Numbered from the stretch's first letter, positions 15,924 through 25,238 are shown. The stretch is 64,000 nt of DNA from Pedococcus dokdonensis (GCF_900104525.1 NZ_LT629711.1:2232001-2296000), one strand, 5' to 3'. Numbers and translations are program-made. The notes: generated by a model not told the origin, from the letters alone.

Positions 15924-17298
15924 GGGTCTCCTCGGGGGCGGGCTGGGCGGGCGGGGCAGTCGCTGACGGGTCGGGGTCGGCCGCGGGCTGGGGCGGGCGC
16001 AGGTCGGGCGGCAGGCCGAGGCTGACCTCGGTGCCGTTCTCGAGCCGACGCACCCGGGCAGTGCCACCGTGCCGCTCCATCCGGCCGAGGATCGACTGCT
16101 TCACGCCCAGGCGGTCCTCGGGGATGTCGCCCAGCTCGAACCCGGGACCGTGGTCACGCACGAATGCCTCGACCCCCTGCGGGCCCACCTCGAGGTAGAC
16201 CGACACCGGGGGCGCGCCGTGGCGCACCGCGTTGAGCAGCGACTCGCGCACCGCCCGGACCAGGGCCTGGCCCCCGTCGTCGAGCGGCCGGTCGCCGGTG
16301 GAGACCACCTCGATCGGGGTGCCGTGCAGGTCCTCCACCTCGTGCGCGGCCTCGACCACCGCGGTGGCGAGGGTGGCGTCGGAGTCGGCCGGACCGGCAT
16401 ACAGCCACGAGCGCAGCTCGCGCTCCTGGGCCCGGGCCAGCTGGGTGACGGCGCCGGGGTCGCCGGCCTTGCGCTGGATCAGGGCCAGGGTCTGCAGGAC
16501 CGAGTCGTGCAGGTGCGCGGCGATGTCGGCGCGCTCCGTGGCGCGGGCCCGCTCGGCCTGCTCGTGCCGCAGGTCGGACCACAGGCGCAGCGCCCAGGGC
16601 GCCGCGATCAGTGCGACGCCCGCGAGCACCGCGAGCACCGCGGCACCGATGTCCCAGATCGCGGCGAGCGAGCGCCCGCGGGTGGCCATGATGACCAGCC
16701 CGGTGAGCGCCAGGATCCCGCCGAAGGCGAGCCTCGCGACACTGAAACGCCGGGTGCCGGTCTCGGACCCGAGCCAGCGACCACGCTGCGAGTCGTCGAG
16801 CTGGGACCACGCGAGCACGGCTCCGGCGGCGACCACGAGCAGCGGAACCAGGATGCCGAGGCGCGCGTTGAGCCCGGCATTCTGCGCCACGACGATGAGG
16901 CCGATGCCCAACAGCAGCCCACCCACGAGCAGCACCCGTGTCGCGTCGCGCTCGGCCGGTGCGGTCACCGGTTCGGGTGCACCACCAGCCGTGGCGAGGG
17001 CGTCCGCGTCCGCGGGGTCGACCGCGCGGCGACCCGCACCGACCACCCCGCCGCGCGACTGGGGCGTCAGCGCCCAGAGGAAGATGTAGGCGACCAGGCC
17101 GGCACCGGTCGGGATCGACAGCAGCACGAAGGCCAACCGGATCCAGCGGACCGGCCAACGCAGGTGGCGGGCGAGGCCGATGGCGACCCCCGCGATCACC
17201 TTGCCCTCGGCGGGGCGGGTGAGCTGCGGACGCGCGGCGCGGCGTTCTGCGGCCCTCGCCTCCGCTGGGGGGACGGGCCGCTCGTAGGGAGTCGGCAT
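15910..17298 (-). CDS. Histidine kinase with N-terminal PspC domain
   Basis: 462 residues. Residues ~30-95 form a PspC domain (EGKVIAGVAIGLARHLRWPVRWIRLAFVLLS), followed by further TM helices to ~residue 230. Then a HisKA_3 phosphoacceptor region (ADIAAHLHDSVLQTLALIQ; His in HLHDSV) and an HATPase_c domain (ESLLNAVRHG, VRDHGPGF, LGVKQSILGRMERHGG). PspC kinases pair with NarL regulators and sense membrane stress in actinobacteria. ATG at 17298 chosen; the frame extends another 30 residues upstream but reads into the promoter repeats. Divergent from the PspC-toastrack gene. Confidence 0.9.
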   Translation of the reverse strand: MPTPYERPVPPAEARAAERRAARPQLTRPAEGKVIAGVAIGLARHLRWPVRWIRLAFVLLSIPTGAGLVAYIFLWALTPQSRGGVVGAGRRAVDPADADALATAGGAPEPVTAPAERDATRVLLVGGLLLGIGLIVVAQNAGLNARLGILVPLLVVAAGAVLAWSQLDDSQRGRWLGSETGTRRFSVARLAFGGILALTGLVIMATRGRSLAAIWDIGAAVLAVLAGVALIAAPWALRLWSDLRHEQAERARATERADIAAHLHDSVLQTLALIQRKAGDPGAVTQLARAQERELRSWLYAGPADSDATLATAVVEAAHEVEDLHGTPIEVVSTGDRPLDDGGQALVRAVRESLLNAVRHGAPPVSVYLEVGPQGVEAFVRDHGPGFELGDIPEDRLGVKQSILGRMERHGGTARVRRLENGTEVSLGLPPDLRPPQPAADPDPSATAPPAQPAPEETREHA

Positions 17299-17338
17299 GC
17301 CCTCATCCTGACGCACGATCCGGGAGATGCCGAACGCA

Positions 17339-17378
17339 TTCAGGGTGGTTCCGGCCCCCTTCAGGGTCGGTTCAGGGT
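17339..17378. promoter_or_regulatory. TTCAGGGT direct repeats between PspC kinase and PspC-toastrack genes
   Basis: TTCAGGGT occurs at 17339-17346, 17360-17367 and 17371-17378, that is 21 and 11 bp apart (two and one helical turns). The block sits in the 116-base divergent promoter region, so one regulator bound there could control both transcription units. The NarL-type regulator encoded downstream of the kinase is the obvious candidate. Confidence 0.55.
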
Positions 17379-17414
17379 CGACCCTCATGGCAGCAGTGCG
17401 GTCCCGACGACACC

Positions 17415-18911
17415 ATGGATGACATGACGCAGAACCCTGGGCCGACCGCAGGCCCGACCAACCAGACCCGCCCCGGGAGCCAGCCGGGCCACACCAATGG
17501 GCTCGACCGCTTCTTCGGCTGGATCCGCTCCGTGGACCTGCGCCGGGACGGCGACGACAAGTGGCTCGCCGGCGTGTGCTCCGGCATCGCCCAGCGCCTC
17601 GGCGTCGACCCGATCGTGATCCGCGCGGTCCTGGTGCTGTTGGTCGTCCTCGGAGGTGTCGGCATCACCGTCTACCTCATCGCGTGGGCGTTCCTGCCCA
17701 ACAACCGCGAGGAGATCATCGCCGAGAAGGCGCTGCGCGACGGTGACGTGCTCGGCATCATCCTGCTGGTCGTCATCGGCCTCTCGCTCGCGGGCGGCAC
17801 CGGCCTCGCCGGTGACAACTGGGGCATCGGCTGGGTCTGGTGGGTGCTCGTCCCCGTGGGTCTGGTGGTGTGGCTCGTGACGCGCAACCGTGGTCACAAG
17901 CCCCCTGGCCAGCCCGCCTACGGCCCTCCCCCGGCGTCCTACACGCCACCGTCCGCGCCCTATGCCGCGCCCTATGCCGGGCCGTCCGCTTGGTCCGCCG
18001 CACCGGCGACGTATGCCGCCGCGCCCGGCACGCCCACAGCAGCCAGCTCGCCCACCGTGACGAGCCCCGTACCCGAGTCGACCGACTCCCCGACGCAGGA
18101 GACGCCCACCGTGTCCACCACCACCTACGCCCCCGGAGCCCCGGCTCCCGTGGCCACCCCGCCCGGCGGGGTCTACGGCCCGCCGCCCGCCCCGGTCGCC
18201 CCGCGACCGCGTCCCCCGAAGCCGCCACGGGCACCGCGCCGCCGCAGTGGCGGATTCGTGGCCACCCTGCTCGTGGGCGGTCTGGCCCTCGCCGCCTACG
18301 GCGCGACGCTCTCCCTCCACGACGCGAACAATTGGGCGGGCAGCGACGAGACGGTCGCCCTCGCAGCGGCCCTCGGGGTCCTCGGCCTCGGCACCCTCGT
18401 CCTCGGCCTCCTGGGCCGTCGCGCCGGGTTCACCGGGTTCCTGGCGGTCGTGCTGGCCCTGGTCACCTGGACCGCGTCGGTCGTGCCGGACGTGACGTTC
18501 GGTGGTGGCATCGGTGAGCGCACCTGGCGTCCGTCGGCCACCGACACGTCGGAGCGCTACCGGCTCAGCATCGGATCGGCCGAGCTCGACCTCGCCAGCA
18601 CCCCCGACAACCCGGGCACTGCTCGTGAGATCGAGGCCCGGGTGGGCATCGGCGAGCTGCGGATCTACATCCCCGACAACCTCACCGTCGAGGTGCGCAG
18701 CTCGGTCGGCGCCGGCGACATCTCCCGGATGGGCTCCCCCGACCTCGGGCCGATCGCCCCTCCCGGGGTGGACGGCGACGGCGACCCGGTCCAGCTCGAC
18801 GGCCATGACGGTCGCAACATCAGCACCGTCGAGACCTTCGGCACCGGCACACCGGATGTCGTGATCGACGCCCACGTCGGCCTCGGCCAGATCCTGATCG
18901 GCAAGGGGTGA
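17415..18911 (+). CDS. PspC domain membrane protein with C-terminal toastrack-like domain
   Basis: 498 residues. Disordered N-terminus, then a PspC domain with two TM helices (~50-100: KWLAGVCSGIAQRLGVDPIVIRAVLVLL), two further helices, a long Pro/Ala/Thr-rich linker (~160-275), more TM helices, and a C-terminal beta-repeat region (RLSIGSAELDLAS, ARVGIGELRIYIP, EVRSSVGAGDI, IDAHVGLGQILIG). That tail matches the toastrack/LiaF-like fold that accompanies PspC. It probably works with the divergent PspC kinase/NarL regulator pair in envelope-stress sensing. GTGA overlap with the next gene. ATG at 17415 or 17424 are both possible. Confidence 0.85.
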   Translation: MDDMTQNPGPTAGPTNQTRPGSQPGHTNGLDRFFGWIRSVDLRRDGDDKWLAGVCSGIAQRLGVDPIVIRAVLVLLVVLGGVGITVYLIAWAFLPNNREEIIAEKALRDGDVLGIILLVVIGLSLAGGTGLAGDNWGIGWVWWVLVPVGLVVWLVTRNRGHKPPGQPAYGPPPASYTPPSAPYAAPYAGPSAWSAAPATYAAAPGTPTAASSPTVTSPVPESTDSPTQETPTVSTTTYAPGAPAPVATPPGGVYGPPPAPVAPRPRPPKPPRAPRRRSGGFVATLLVGGLALAAYGATLSLHDANNWAGSDETVALAAALGVLGLGTLVLGLLGRRAGFTGFLAVVLALVTWTASVVPDVTFGGGIGERTWRPSATDTSERYRLSIGSAELDLASTPDNPGTAREIEARVGIGELRIYIPDNLTVEVRSSVGAGDISRMGSPDLGPIAPPGVDGDGDPVQLDGHDGRNISTVETFGTGTPDVVIDAHVGLGQILIGKG

Positions 18912-19405
18912 TCGCCATGACCAAGAACGACGCCCACGACGACCCGACCTTCGACACCTCGACCACCGACGACACCACCCAGCTGGAGCAGACCGTGCAC
19001 ACCGACCGGACCGAGCAGCTCGACACCACCGAGCGCACCGAGCAGCTCGACACCACGGAGGCCACCCGCGCCATCGCGGTCGACGAGCCCGCCACCCCCC
19101 GCGACCTGTTCGGCAACCCGGTCGTCGGCGACGAGCGCACCGAGCCCGTCGGCACGGCACACGGATCGCACGAGCACCCGGCCACGCCGCTCCCTGAGCG
19201 TCCCACGGGGCCGCACGCACCGGCGATCGTGCTGGGCCTGGTGTGCATGGTCGTGGCCGGCATCATTCTCGGGCAGGAGCTCGGCGACCTCAGCGTGGAC
19301 TGGGGCGACGTCGGCCCGGTCGGGATCGTCGTGACCGGCGCCGTGCTGGTGCTCTTCGGGCTGGTCGGCCTGCTCTCCTCGCGTCGCGGCGCCAGGACCC
19401 CCTGA
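18908..19405 (+). CDS. Small acidic membrane protein of the PspC operon
   Basis: 165 residues; family not recognised. The first ~105 residues are acidic and Thr-rich with a short internal repeat (TEQLDTTERTEQLDTTEATR) and are probably disordered. The C-terminal ~55 residues contain two TM helices (APAIVLGLVCMVVAGIILG, VGIVVTGAVLVLFGLVGLL). It overlaps the upstream PspC-toastrack gene by four bases (GTGA), so it is translated from the same mRNA and probably works at the membrane with it. An internal ATG at 18917 could be the true start. Confidence 0.7.
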   Translation: MIAMTKNDAHDDPTFDTSTTDDTTQLEQTVHTDRTEQLDTTERTEQLDTTEATRAIAVDEPATPRDLFGNPVVGDERTEPVGTAHGSHEHPATPLPERPTGPHAPAIVLGLVCMVVAGIILGQELGDLSVDWGDVGPVGIVVTGAVLVLFGLVGLLSSRRGARTP

Positions 19406-19448
19406 CCTCACCCCGCCACTGACCTCACGCCTGTCGGGGTGGGGTCAG
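19402..19448. terminator. Terminator between convergent PspC operon and NUDIX gene
   Basis: CTGACCTCACCCCG (19402-19415) pairs with CGGGGTGGGGTCAG (19435-19448) with one G-T wobble. It spans the 39-base gap and touches both stop codons. Confidence 0.65.
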
Positions 19449-20158
19449 TGGGCGGCGAGCCAGCGGCGCATGTGGGGGGCGAAGGAGCGGCTCAGGTGCA
19501 CGCGGTCGAGCTGGTCGCGCGGCACCCACCGGACACTGGCGGTCGATCCGCCGACGTCGTGCACCACAGGGTCCGAGGGCGCCGGGCAGCGGGCGGCATA
19601 CACGATGCGCACGGCGTGGAAGTCCTCCAGCCGGCCGCTGGGCGCCCGCCCGATCCAGTGCGAGGTCTGCGCCTCCAGGAGTCGGACCGACTCGATCTGC
19701 TGACCGCTCTCCTCCCACACCTCGCGGTGCAGCCCGGCCACCGGTTCCTCGCCGGGATCCAGCCCACCCCCCGGGAGGGTCCAACGCCCGGGTGCGGAGG
19801 TCAGCTCCGACAGCTCGGTGAGCAGCACTCCCCGCGAGCTCGTGACGACGCCGTATGCCGCGGTGCGCTGGTAGGGGCTCGCCTCCTCCCCGGGTGCGAG
19901 CACCAGTCCGGGGTCCGTGGGGACCGCCGAGGCCGCCGGCACCACGGCGGACGACGGGGCCACCGTGTAGTGCAGGACCAGGGCACCGTCGGCCTGTCGG
20001 CGTGCGTCGTCGAGGTGCGGGCGTGACCAGCCGAGCCGGGCCAGCTCCCGCACCGGGTCGTCGCCATGGGCGAGGACGAACTCGACCACCGGGCGCCCCG
20101 GCGCGGCGTCGGCGCGGACGATGATCGGATCTCCTTGCGACGCAACGGGTTCGGTCAC
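19445..20158 (-). CDS. NUDIX hydrolase
   Basis: 237 residues. The C-terminal ~140 residues form the NUDIX domain with the complete signature G-x5-E-x7-REVWEE-x-G (GGLDPGEEPVAGLHREVWEESG), so it should hydrolyse a nucleoside-diphosphate-linked substrate. The N-terminal ~95 residues are an additional domain of unknown role (VVEFVLAHGDDPVRELARLGW). The GTG start overlaps the stop of the glycosyltransferase gene by four bases (GTGA), so the two were co-translated before the latter acquired its frameshift. Confidence 0.85.
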   Translation of the reverse strand: MTEPVASQGDPIIVRADAAPGRPVVEFVLAHGDDPVRELARLGWSRPHLDDARRQADGALVLHYTVAPSSAVVPAASAVPTDPGLVLAPGEEASPYQRTAAYGVVTSSRGVLLTELSELTSAPGRWTLPGGGLDPGEEPVAGLHREVWEESGQQIESVRLLEAQTSHWIGRAPSGRLEDFHAVRIVYAARCPAPSDPVVHDVGGSTASVRWVPRDQLDRVHLSRSFAPHMRRWLAAH

Positions 20159-21281
20159 GTGGCGCCTGCCCGGCGATACTCGTCCTCGGCCAGTGCGGCG
20201 ACGGCCGGCCAGTCCTGTGCCGGGGCGACCTCGCGGTTGTGCGTGGCGATGCCGGCGCGCAGTGCCGAGTCACCGACCAGCTTCGCGAGCCCGACGGCCA
20301 GCGCGTCGTCGTCGGCACCGAGCAGTCCGTTGACGCCGTCGACCACGAAGTCGCCCACACCGGTGTCGAGCCGTGCGACCACCGGCAGTCCCGCGGTCCG
20401 GGCCTCGAGCGCTGCGATCCCGAACGCCTCGAGCCGCGCCGGCGTGAGGTAGATGTCGCTGTCCCAGTAGCGGGCTCGTAGCTCGTCGCGCCCGACCCGA
20501 CCCGGCATCGACACCCAGTCGGACATGGCGTGCCGCTCGGCGAACCGCTCGAGCCGCCCGCGCTCCGGTCCCTCACCGAAGAGCGTCAACCGCATCGGCC
20601 GGTCCCCGCCGAGCCGGTCGCGGGCCCGAGCTGCGACCTCGAGGACGGCCAGCGGCCGCTTGCGCGCGGCGAAGCGCATCGCGGCCACCACCTCCGCGGG
20701 AGCGCCAGGATCACGCGAGAGGCGGGCTGGTGGTCGCCACAGCCCGGTGTCGATGCCGTTGGGGAAGACCCGCACCTCAGTACCGCGGCCGACCACTCCC
20801 TGCACCGACGCCGCCGCCACCCCCGAGACGGCCGAGAGCGCGGCGCCGTGCGCCCCCAGCGGCGGGCGTGGCCGAGCGCGCGGAACACCGGCTGCGACCG
20901 CTCCATGAGGCAGTGCCAGGTGATCGCGGTCGGCAGGCCGAGCCCCAGGGCGACCCGCGCCATGTCCGTGGCGAACGGGCTGACCACCCCCATGTGCACG
21001 TGCGCCACGTCGAAACCACCTGCCGCGAGGCGCCGACGCACCTCGGGTGGCGCAAGCGGGTTCACCGGCAGCTCCCACGGCAGCCGGATCGCCATCCGGT
21101 GCACCGGCACGCCGTCGACGTCCTCGACGAAACCGTGCCGCTCGCCGCGCTCCCCCTGCGTGGCGGTGAAGACCTCGACCTCGTGACCCCGCGCCTGCAG
21201 CTGGGCCGCGAGGTCGTGCGTCTGGACCTCGATCCCGCCCAACCTGGGCAGGTAACAGTCCGTCAGCAGCGCCACCTTCAC
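20155..21281 (-). pseudogene. GT4 glycosyltransferase, interrupted by a frameshift
   Basis: The N-terminal GT-B half starts at the GTG at 21281 (VKVALLTDCYLPRLGGIEVQ, then HVHMGVVSPFATDMARVALGLGLPTAITWH) and runs to RALGHARRWG. The C-terminal half is in another frame: HGAALSAVSGVAAASVQGVV, VRVFPNGIDTGLW, then the GT4 motif LEAFGIAALEARTAGLPVV. The halves join cleanly if one base is added to the five-C run at 20853-20857 (G run in the mRNA). Predicted role: GDP-mannose or similar sugar transfer in glycolipid assembly, like PimB-type enzymes. It could be a real mutation, a slippage-controlled gene or a sequencing error. Neighbouring PIG-L and YbhN-like genes suggest a glycolipid context. Confidence 0.8.
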
Positions 21282-21316
21282 AGGCAAGAGCCTGCCATGC
21301 GACAGGATGGCTCGTG

Positions 21317-22138
21317 ATGACCCACACCCTGGTGGCGTTCCACGCCCACCCCGACGACGAGGCGCTGCTCACGTCGGGCACCCTCGCGCGCGCGGCCGCC
21401 GAGGGTCACCGGGTCGTCGTGGTGGTGGCCACGGACGGCGACCTCGGGCTGGCGTCGGACGACTTCCGGGGCGACGGCCGCCTGGGCGCCCGACGGCTCG
21501 AGGAGCTGCGCCGTTCGGCCTCCGCGCTGGGGGTCGCGCGGGTCGTCTACCTCGGCTACGCCGACAGCGGCCTGGGTCCCGAGCTCCACCCCGACCCGCC
21601 GGATCGGGTCCGGTTCGTGCGCGCTCCCCTCGCCGAGGCCGCCCAGCGGCTCGCCGACGTGCTCCGCGAGGAGGACGCCGACGTGCTCCTCAGCTACGAC
21701 CGCAACGGTGGTTACGGGCACCGCGACCACGTCCGCGTGCACGAGGTGGGTGCCCGGGCGGCATACCTCGCGGGGACGCCTCGTGTCCTGGAGGCCACGG
21801 TGCCGCGCGACACGATCGCCCGGGCGGTCGACCTGGCCGCCAAGGTCTACCGGTTCCCGCCCGAGTTCGACCGGGCCGCGTTCGGGCGGGCGTTCAGCGC
21901 CCGCTCCGAGATCACCCACCGGATCGACGTGCGCCGGTATGCCGCCGCGAAGCGGGCTGCGATGCGCGCGCACGCCTCGCAGGCGAGTGCAGACGACGGC
22001 GCGGACCGCACCCTGGCGGCGTTCCTGCGCATCCCGCGACCGTTGTTCGACCTGGTCTTCGGGCGCGAGTGGTTCGTCGACAGGCAGCGACCGGCCGGGG
22101 CGCCGATGTCGCACGACGTGTTCGAGGGGCTGTCGTGA
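21317..22138 (+). CDS. PIG-L family N-acetylglucosaminyl deacetylase
   Basis: 273-residue zinc hydrolase of the LmbE/MshB/Mca family, which removes acetyl groups from GlcNAc-inositol-type substrates or cleaves mycothiol conjugates. Zinc motif AHPDDEALL at residues ~9-17 (His, Asp, Asp) and the second site HRDHVRVHEVG near residue 136. LSYDRNGGYGH precedes it. The start is the ATG at 21317 (an adjacent GTG at 21314 is possible). Its end overlaps the GTG of the next gene by four bases. True MshB or Mca would be ~290-300 residues, so the exact substrate stays open. Confidence 0.88.
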   Translation: MTHTLVAFHAHPDDEALLTSGTLARAAAEGHRVVVVVATDGDLGLASDDFRGDGRLGARRLEELRRSASALGVARVVYLGYADSGLGPELHPDPPDRVRFVRAPLAEAAQRLADVLREEDADVLLSYDRNGGYGHRDHVRVHEVGARAAYLAGTPRVLEATVPRDTIARAVDLAAKVYRFPPEFDRAAFGRAFSARSEITHRIDVRRYAAAKRAAMRAHASQASADDGADRTLAAFLRIPRPLFDLVFGREWFVDRQRPAGAPMSHDVFEGLS

Positions 22139-23244
22139 GCAGCATCGAGTCGACCGACGGGACCACCGAGGTGGGTTCGGACGGGGCCGGCACCCGCCCA
22201 CCCCGGTCGCGGCTGCGCACGGTCATCCAGGGGGCGCTGGGGCTGGGGCTCGCGGCGTTCCTGCTGGCCTGGGGCGTGCCGCACTTCGCGGACACCACGT
22301 GGTCGGAGATCTGGCGGGTGCTCTCGCGCGTGCCGGTCGGCACCGCACTGCTGCTGCTGGGCGGCGTGGTGGTCGGGCTCTACTGCTACACCTTCACCCT
22401 CACCGGGTCGATGCGCGGGCTGCGGCACTGGCAGGCACTGATCGTCAACGTGGCCGGCTCGTCGGTGGGCAACCTGCTCCCCGGCGGTGGGGCCGCCGGG
22501 TTGGCCGCGACCTACACGATCTGCCGCTCCTGGGGTTTCTCGCGACGCGACATCTCGACGTCCGCGATCGTCACCGGCGTGTGGAACGTGCTCGCGCGAA
22601 TCGCCTTGCCGGTGCTGGCGATCCTGGGTCTGCTGGCCGGCAACGACCAGGACGTCCCCACCAAGCTCGAGGACCTGGCCGTCGCCGGCGCACTGAGCGG
22701 GTCGGTGATCCTCGCCGTGTTCGTGTCGATCCTGGCGTCCGAACGAGCTGCCATCGCGATCGGGCAGGGCCTCGACAAGGTCATCGGCCGGCTCTGGAAG
22801 CGACGCAGCATGAGCGTGCGCTCGCTGGTGGTCGACCTGCGGGCCAGGATCAACGACGTCGTCCGGAGCGGCTGGCTCAGCATGACCCTCGGTCTGGTCG
22901 GCTTCTTCGGCGTCTACTACCTGCTTTTCCTGCTCTGCGCGCACACCACCGGCGTCGACCTCCCCTACGGCCAGCTCTTCGCGGCCTATGCGATCGGCCG
23001 GCTGCTGACGGCGGTCGGGGTGACCCCGGGCGGTCTCGGCGTCACCGAGGCAGCCACCACGGTGGCCCTGGTCGGTTGGGGCGCAGGCAGTGCCGAGGCC
23101 GGCGCAACCGTCGTCCTCTTCTCACTCTTCACCCACTTCATGGAGGTCCCGCTCGGTGCCCTGGGCTGGGCGGCTTGGTCGGTCAGTCCCAAGAAGGCAC
23201 CTGCCGAGGAGACCGCGACGGACCAGGAGCCTGCCGATGAGTGA
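22135..23244 (+). CDS. YbhN/AglD-type integral membrane protein (lysylphosphatidylglycerol synthase TM-region family)
   Basis: 369 residues with about eight TM helices. Family motifs are visible: WQALIVNVAGSSVGNLLPGGGAAG near residue 100 and IGRLLTAVGVTPGGLGVTEAA near residue 290, the paired PGG signatures of the UPF0104/LPG-synthase-TM superfamily. Members move or modify glycolipids at the membrane. Lies in one overlapping run with the PIG-L deacetylase (4-base overlap) and the small hydrophilic gene (8-base overlap), opposite a GT4 glycosyltransferase. A lipid-glycosylation locus is a reasonable inference. Confidence 0.85.
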   Translation: MSSIESTDGTTEVGSDGAGTRPPRSRLRTVIQGALGLGLAAFLLAWGVPHFADTTWSEIWRVLSRVPVGTALLLLGGVVVGLYCYTFTLTGSMRGLRHWQALIVNVAGSSVGNLLPGGGAAGLAATYTICRSWGFSRRDISTSAIVTGVWNVLARIALPVLAILGLLAGNDQDVPTKLEDLAVAGALSGSVILAVFVSILASERAAIAIGQGLDKVIGRLWKRRSMSVRSLVVDLRARINDVVRSGWLSMTLGLVGFFGVYYLLFLLCAHTTGVDLPYGQLFAAYAIGRLLTAVGVTPGGLGVTEAATTVALVGWGAGSAEAGATVVLFSLFTHFMEVPLGALGWAAWSVSPKKAPAEETATDQEPADE

Positions 23245-23665
23245 CGCGGAACGCGAGAAGTCGGAGCGAGCCGAGCGCGCGGCCTACCACGTCGAGGCGG
23301 ATCGCAAGCGCCGTGAGCGCGAGTCGGCGAAGGCCCAGGTGCTCGTCGACCAGTTCGTTCGCGACGCCGTCGCAGCGGGGATCGCGACCACCGAGCTGAC
23401 CGCCCGCCCCTACTCGGGTCGCGGCCGCTACCGCACCGGTCTCCAGGGGTGGTTCCTGCGTCCGGACCTGTCCGTGGGGGTGGACGTCGACGGCGGCTAC
23501 CACCCCCTGGTGGTGTCACCGGAGCGGTGGGGTCGCTGGCGCGGCGTCACCCTGACACCGAGCCCGCCACCGCTGCAGGTCGGCGAGGGAGCGCGGGACG
23601 GCGAGTCCATCGCGCTCGACGCCTTGCTCCAGCGGCGGCTCGACGCGGGCAACGGCTTCGCCTGA
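23237..23665 (+). CDS. Conserved-looking small soluble protein, function unknown
   Basis: 142 residues, ATG start overlapping the previous stop by 8 bases, so translationally coupled. The N-terminal ~45 residues are highly charged and helical (EREKSERAERAAYHVEADRKRRERESAKAQ), a probable coiled coil. The rest reads as a compact alpha/beta domain (GRGRYRTGLQGWFLRPDLSVGVDVDGGYHPLVV). No family recognised. Codon use matches the neighbours. Confidence 0.65.
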   Translation: MSDAEREKSERAERAAYHVEADRKRRERESAKAQVLVDQFVRDAVAAGIATTELTARPYSGRGRYRTGLQGWFLRPDLSVGVDVDGGYHPLVVSPERWGRWRGVTLTPSPPPLQVGEGARDGESIALDALLQRRLDAGNGFA

Positions 23666-23828
23666 GGAGGCCGGGTGCGGCGTGGCGCCGGCCAGGACGG
23701 CCCTGTCGTAGGAGGCGTCCGCGTCGTCGACGGTGAGCACCGCCGGGTGGCGGGGCACTGTCAGACCCTGCTGCCAGGATGACTTCACCGGCTTGGGAAG
23801 AGGGTCGGGGACTGCGTTGGGGGACGTG

Positions 23829-25238
23829 ATGAGGACAGCGGGGCGGGACCGGCGGGGCGTGGCCTCGGTGCTGACCACCGACGACCTGCACTGCTTCCTG
23901 GCCCTGCTGCCGCTCCTCGACCCGGACGTCGACGACGCCGAGCGGGTCGAGCAGATCGGTCTGTTGGAGTCGATCAAGGCAGCCGCAGCGGGCGCTCAGG
24001 CACGTGCGACCGTGGCCTTCGCCGCGTCCCAGCGCGAGACGCAGGCCGTCGCAGGCGTGCCGCGCGGCGAGCGTGGTCGCGGGATCGCGGCGCAGGTCGC
24101 GTTGGCGCGCAGGGACTCCCCGGCTCGTGGCTCCCGGCACCTCGGGCTCGCCGAGGCGTTGGTCCGCGAGCTACCGCACACGATGGAGCACCTCGCGGCG
24201 GGGTCGGTCAGCGAGTGGCGGGCCACCATCGTCTGTCGCGAGACCGCCTGTCTCAGCCCCGAGGACCGCGGCGCGGTCGACGAGGCCCTGGCCACCGAGC
24301 TGCCGGGGCTGGGAGACCGTCAGGTGGAGGCCAGGGCCAGGGCACTCGCGAGCCAGCTCGACGCGGCGGCGATGGCGCAGCGGGCCCGCCGCGCTCACAG
24401 CGAGCGTCGGGTCAGCCTGCGGCCGGCTCCCGACACGATGACCCACCTCACGGCGCTGCTTCCCGTCGCCCAGGGAGTCGCGGTCCTCGCCGCGCTGGAG
24501 ACGGCCGCCGCGTCGGCCCGGGCCGGCGGTGACGATCGCGGGCGCAGCCAGCTGATGGCCGACACCCTGGTCGAGCGGGTCACCGGCCAGGCGACCGCGG
24601 AGGCGGTCCCGATCGAGGTCCAGCTGGTGCTCCCCGCAGCAGGGGGTGACGAGCCCGCGCGGCTGGGCGACCAGGTGCTGCCGGCGCAGACCACCCTCGA
24701 CCTGCTGGCCAGTGCCCGGCAGGCGGGCGCACGGGCGACCCTGCGCGAGGTCATCGCGACCACCGACGGCGTGGACCTCGCGCACGTCTCGGCCCGGCGC
24801 CGAGCCCTGCCCGAGCAGCCCAACCAGCCAGCCCGGACTCGCGGGTCGGGCGAGCCCGCCCCCGCGGACGGCGCACCCGGTCGACTGTTCACCGGCGCGG
24901 CGCGGCGATTCATCCTGCTGCGCGACCAGCGCTGCCGCACCCCGTGGTGCGACGCACCGATCAGACACCTCGACCACGTGATCGCGACCCGCGCCGGTGG
25001 CTCCACCACCACGGCGAACGGGCAGGGGCTGTGCGAGGCCTGCAACTACGCCAAGGAGGCGCCGGGCTGGCGGGCCAGGACGGTGCGGGCCGGACCGGCG
25101 CACACCGTCCGCACCACGACACCCACCGGGCACAGCTACGACTCGACAGCCCCGCCAGTGCTGCCGGCACGGGTCCGCGCGAGAGCGGCGACCAGCCCGC
25201 TGGAGAGACTCTTCGAGGCGCTGCTGCTCAGCGCTTGA
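23829..25238 (+). CDS. DUF222 / HNH endonuclease (13E12-repeat family)
   Basis: 469 residues. The N-terminal ~320 residues match DUF222, a helical domain found in many copies per actinobacterial genome. The C-terminal HNH motif is complete: FILLRDQRCRTPWC (Cys pair), IRHLDHVIATRAGG (catalytic His in LDH), ANGQGLCEACNYAKE (Asn and second Cys pair). Predicted metal-dependent DNA nuclease; biological role of the family is unsettled. A 163-base gap upstream contains no other gene. It converges with gatD, with an 11-base overlap of coding ends. Confidence 0.88.
   Translation: MRTAGRDRRGVASVLTTDDLHCFLALLPLLDPDVDDAERVEQIGLLESIKAAAAGAQARATVAFAASQRETQAVAGVPRGERGRGIAAQVALARRDSPARGSRHLGLAEALVRELPHTMEHLAAGSVSEWRATIVCRETACLSPEDRGAVDEALATELPGLGDRQVEARARALASQLDAAAMAQRARRAHSERRVSLRPAPDTMTHLTALLPVAQGVAVLAALETAAASARAGGDDRGRSQLMADTLVERVTGQATAEAVPIEVQLVLPAAGGDEPARLGDQVLPAQTTLDLLASARQAGARATLREVIATTDGVDLAHVSARRRALPEQPNQPARTRGSGEPAPADGAPGRLFTGAARRFILLRDQRCRTPWCDAPIRHLDHVIATRAGGSTTTANGQGLCEACNYAKEAPGWRARTVRAGPAHTVRTTTPTGHSYDSTAPPVLPARVRARAATSPLERLFEALLLSA

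Noticed and set aside
23826..25238. HNH protein as a homing endonuclease or mobile element
   Set aside because: DUF222-HNH proteins occur in many stand-alone copies in actinobacteria, and no intron, intein or repeats flank it.
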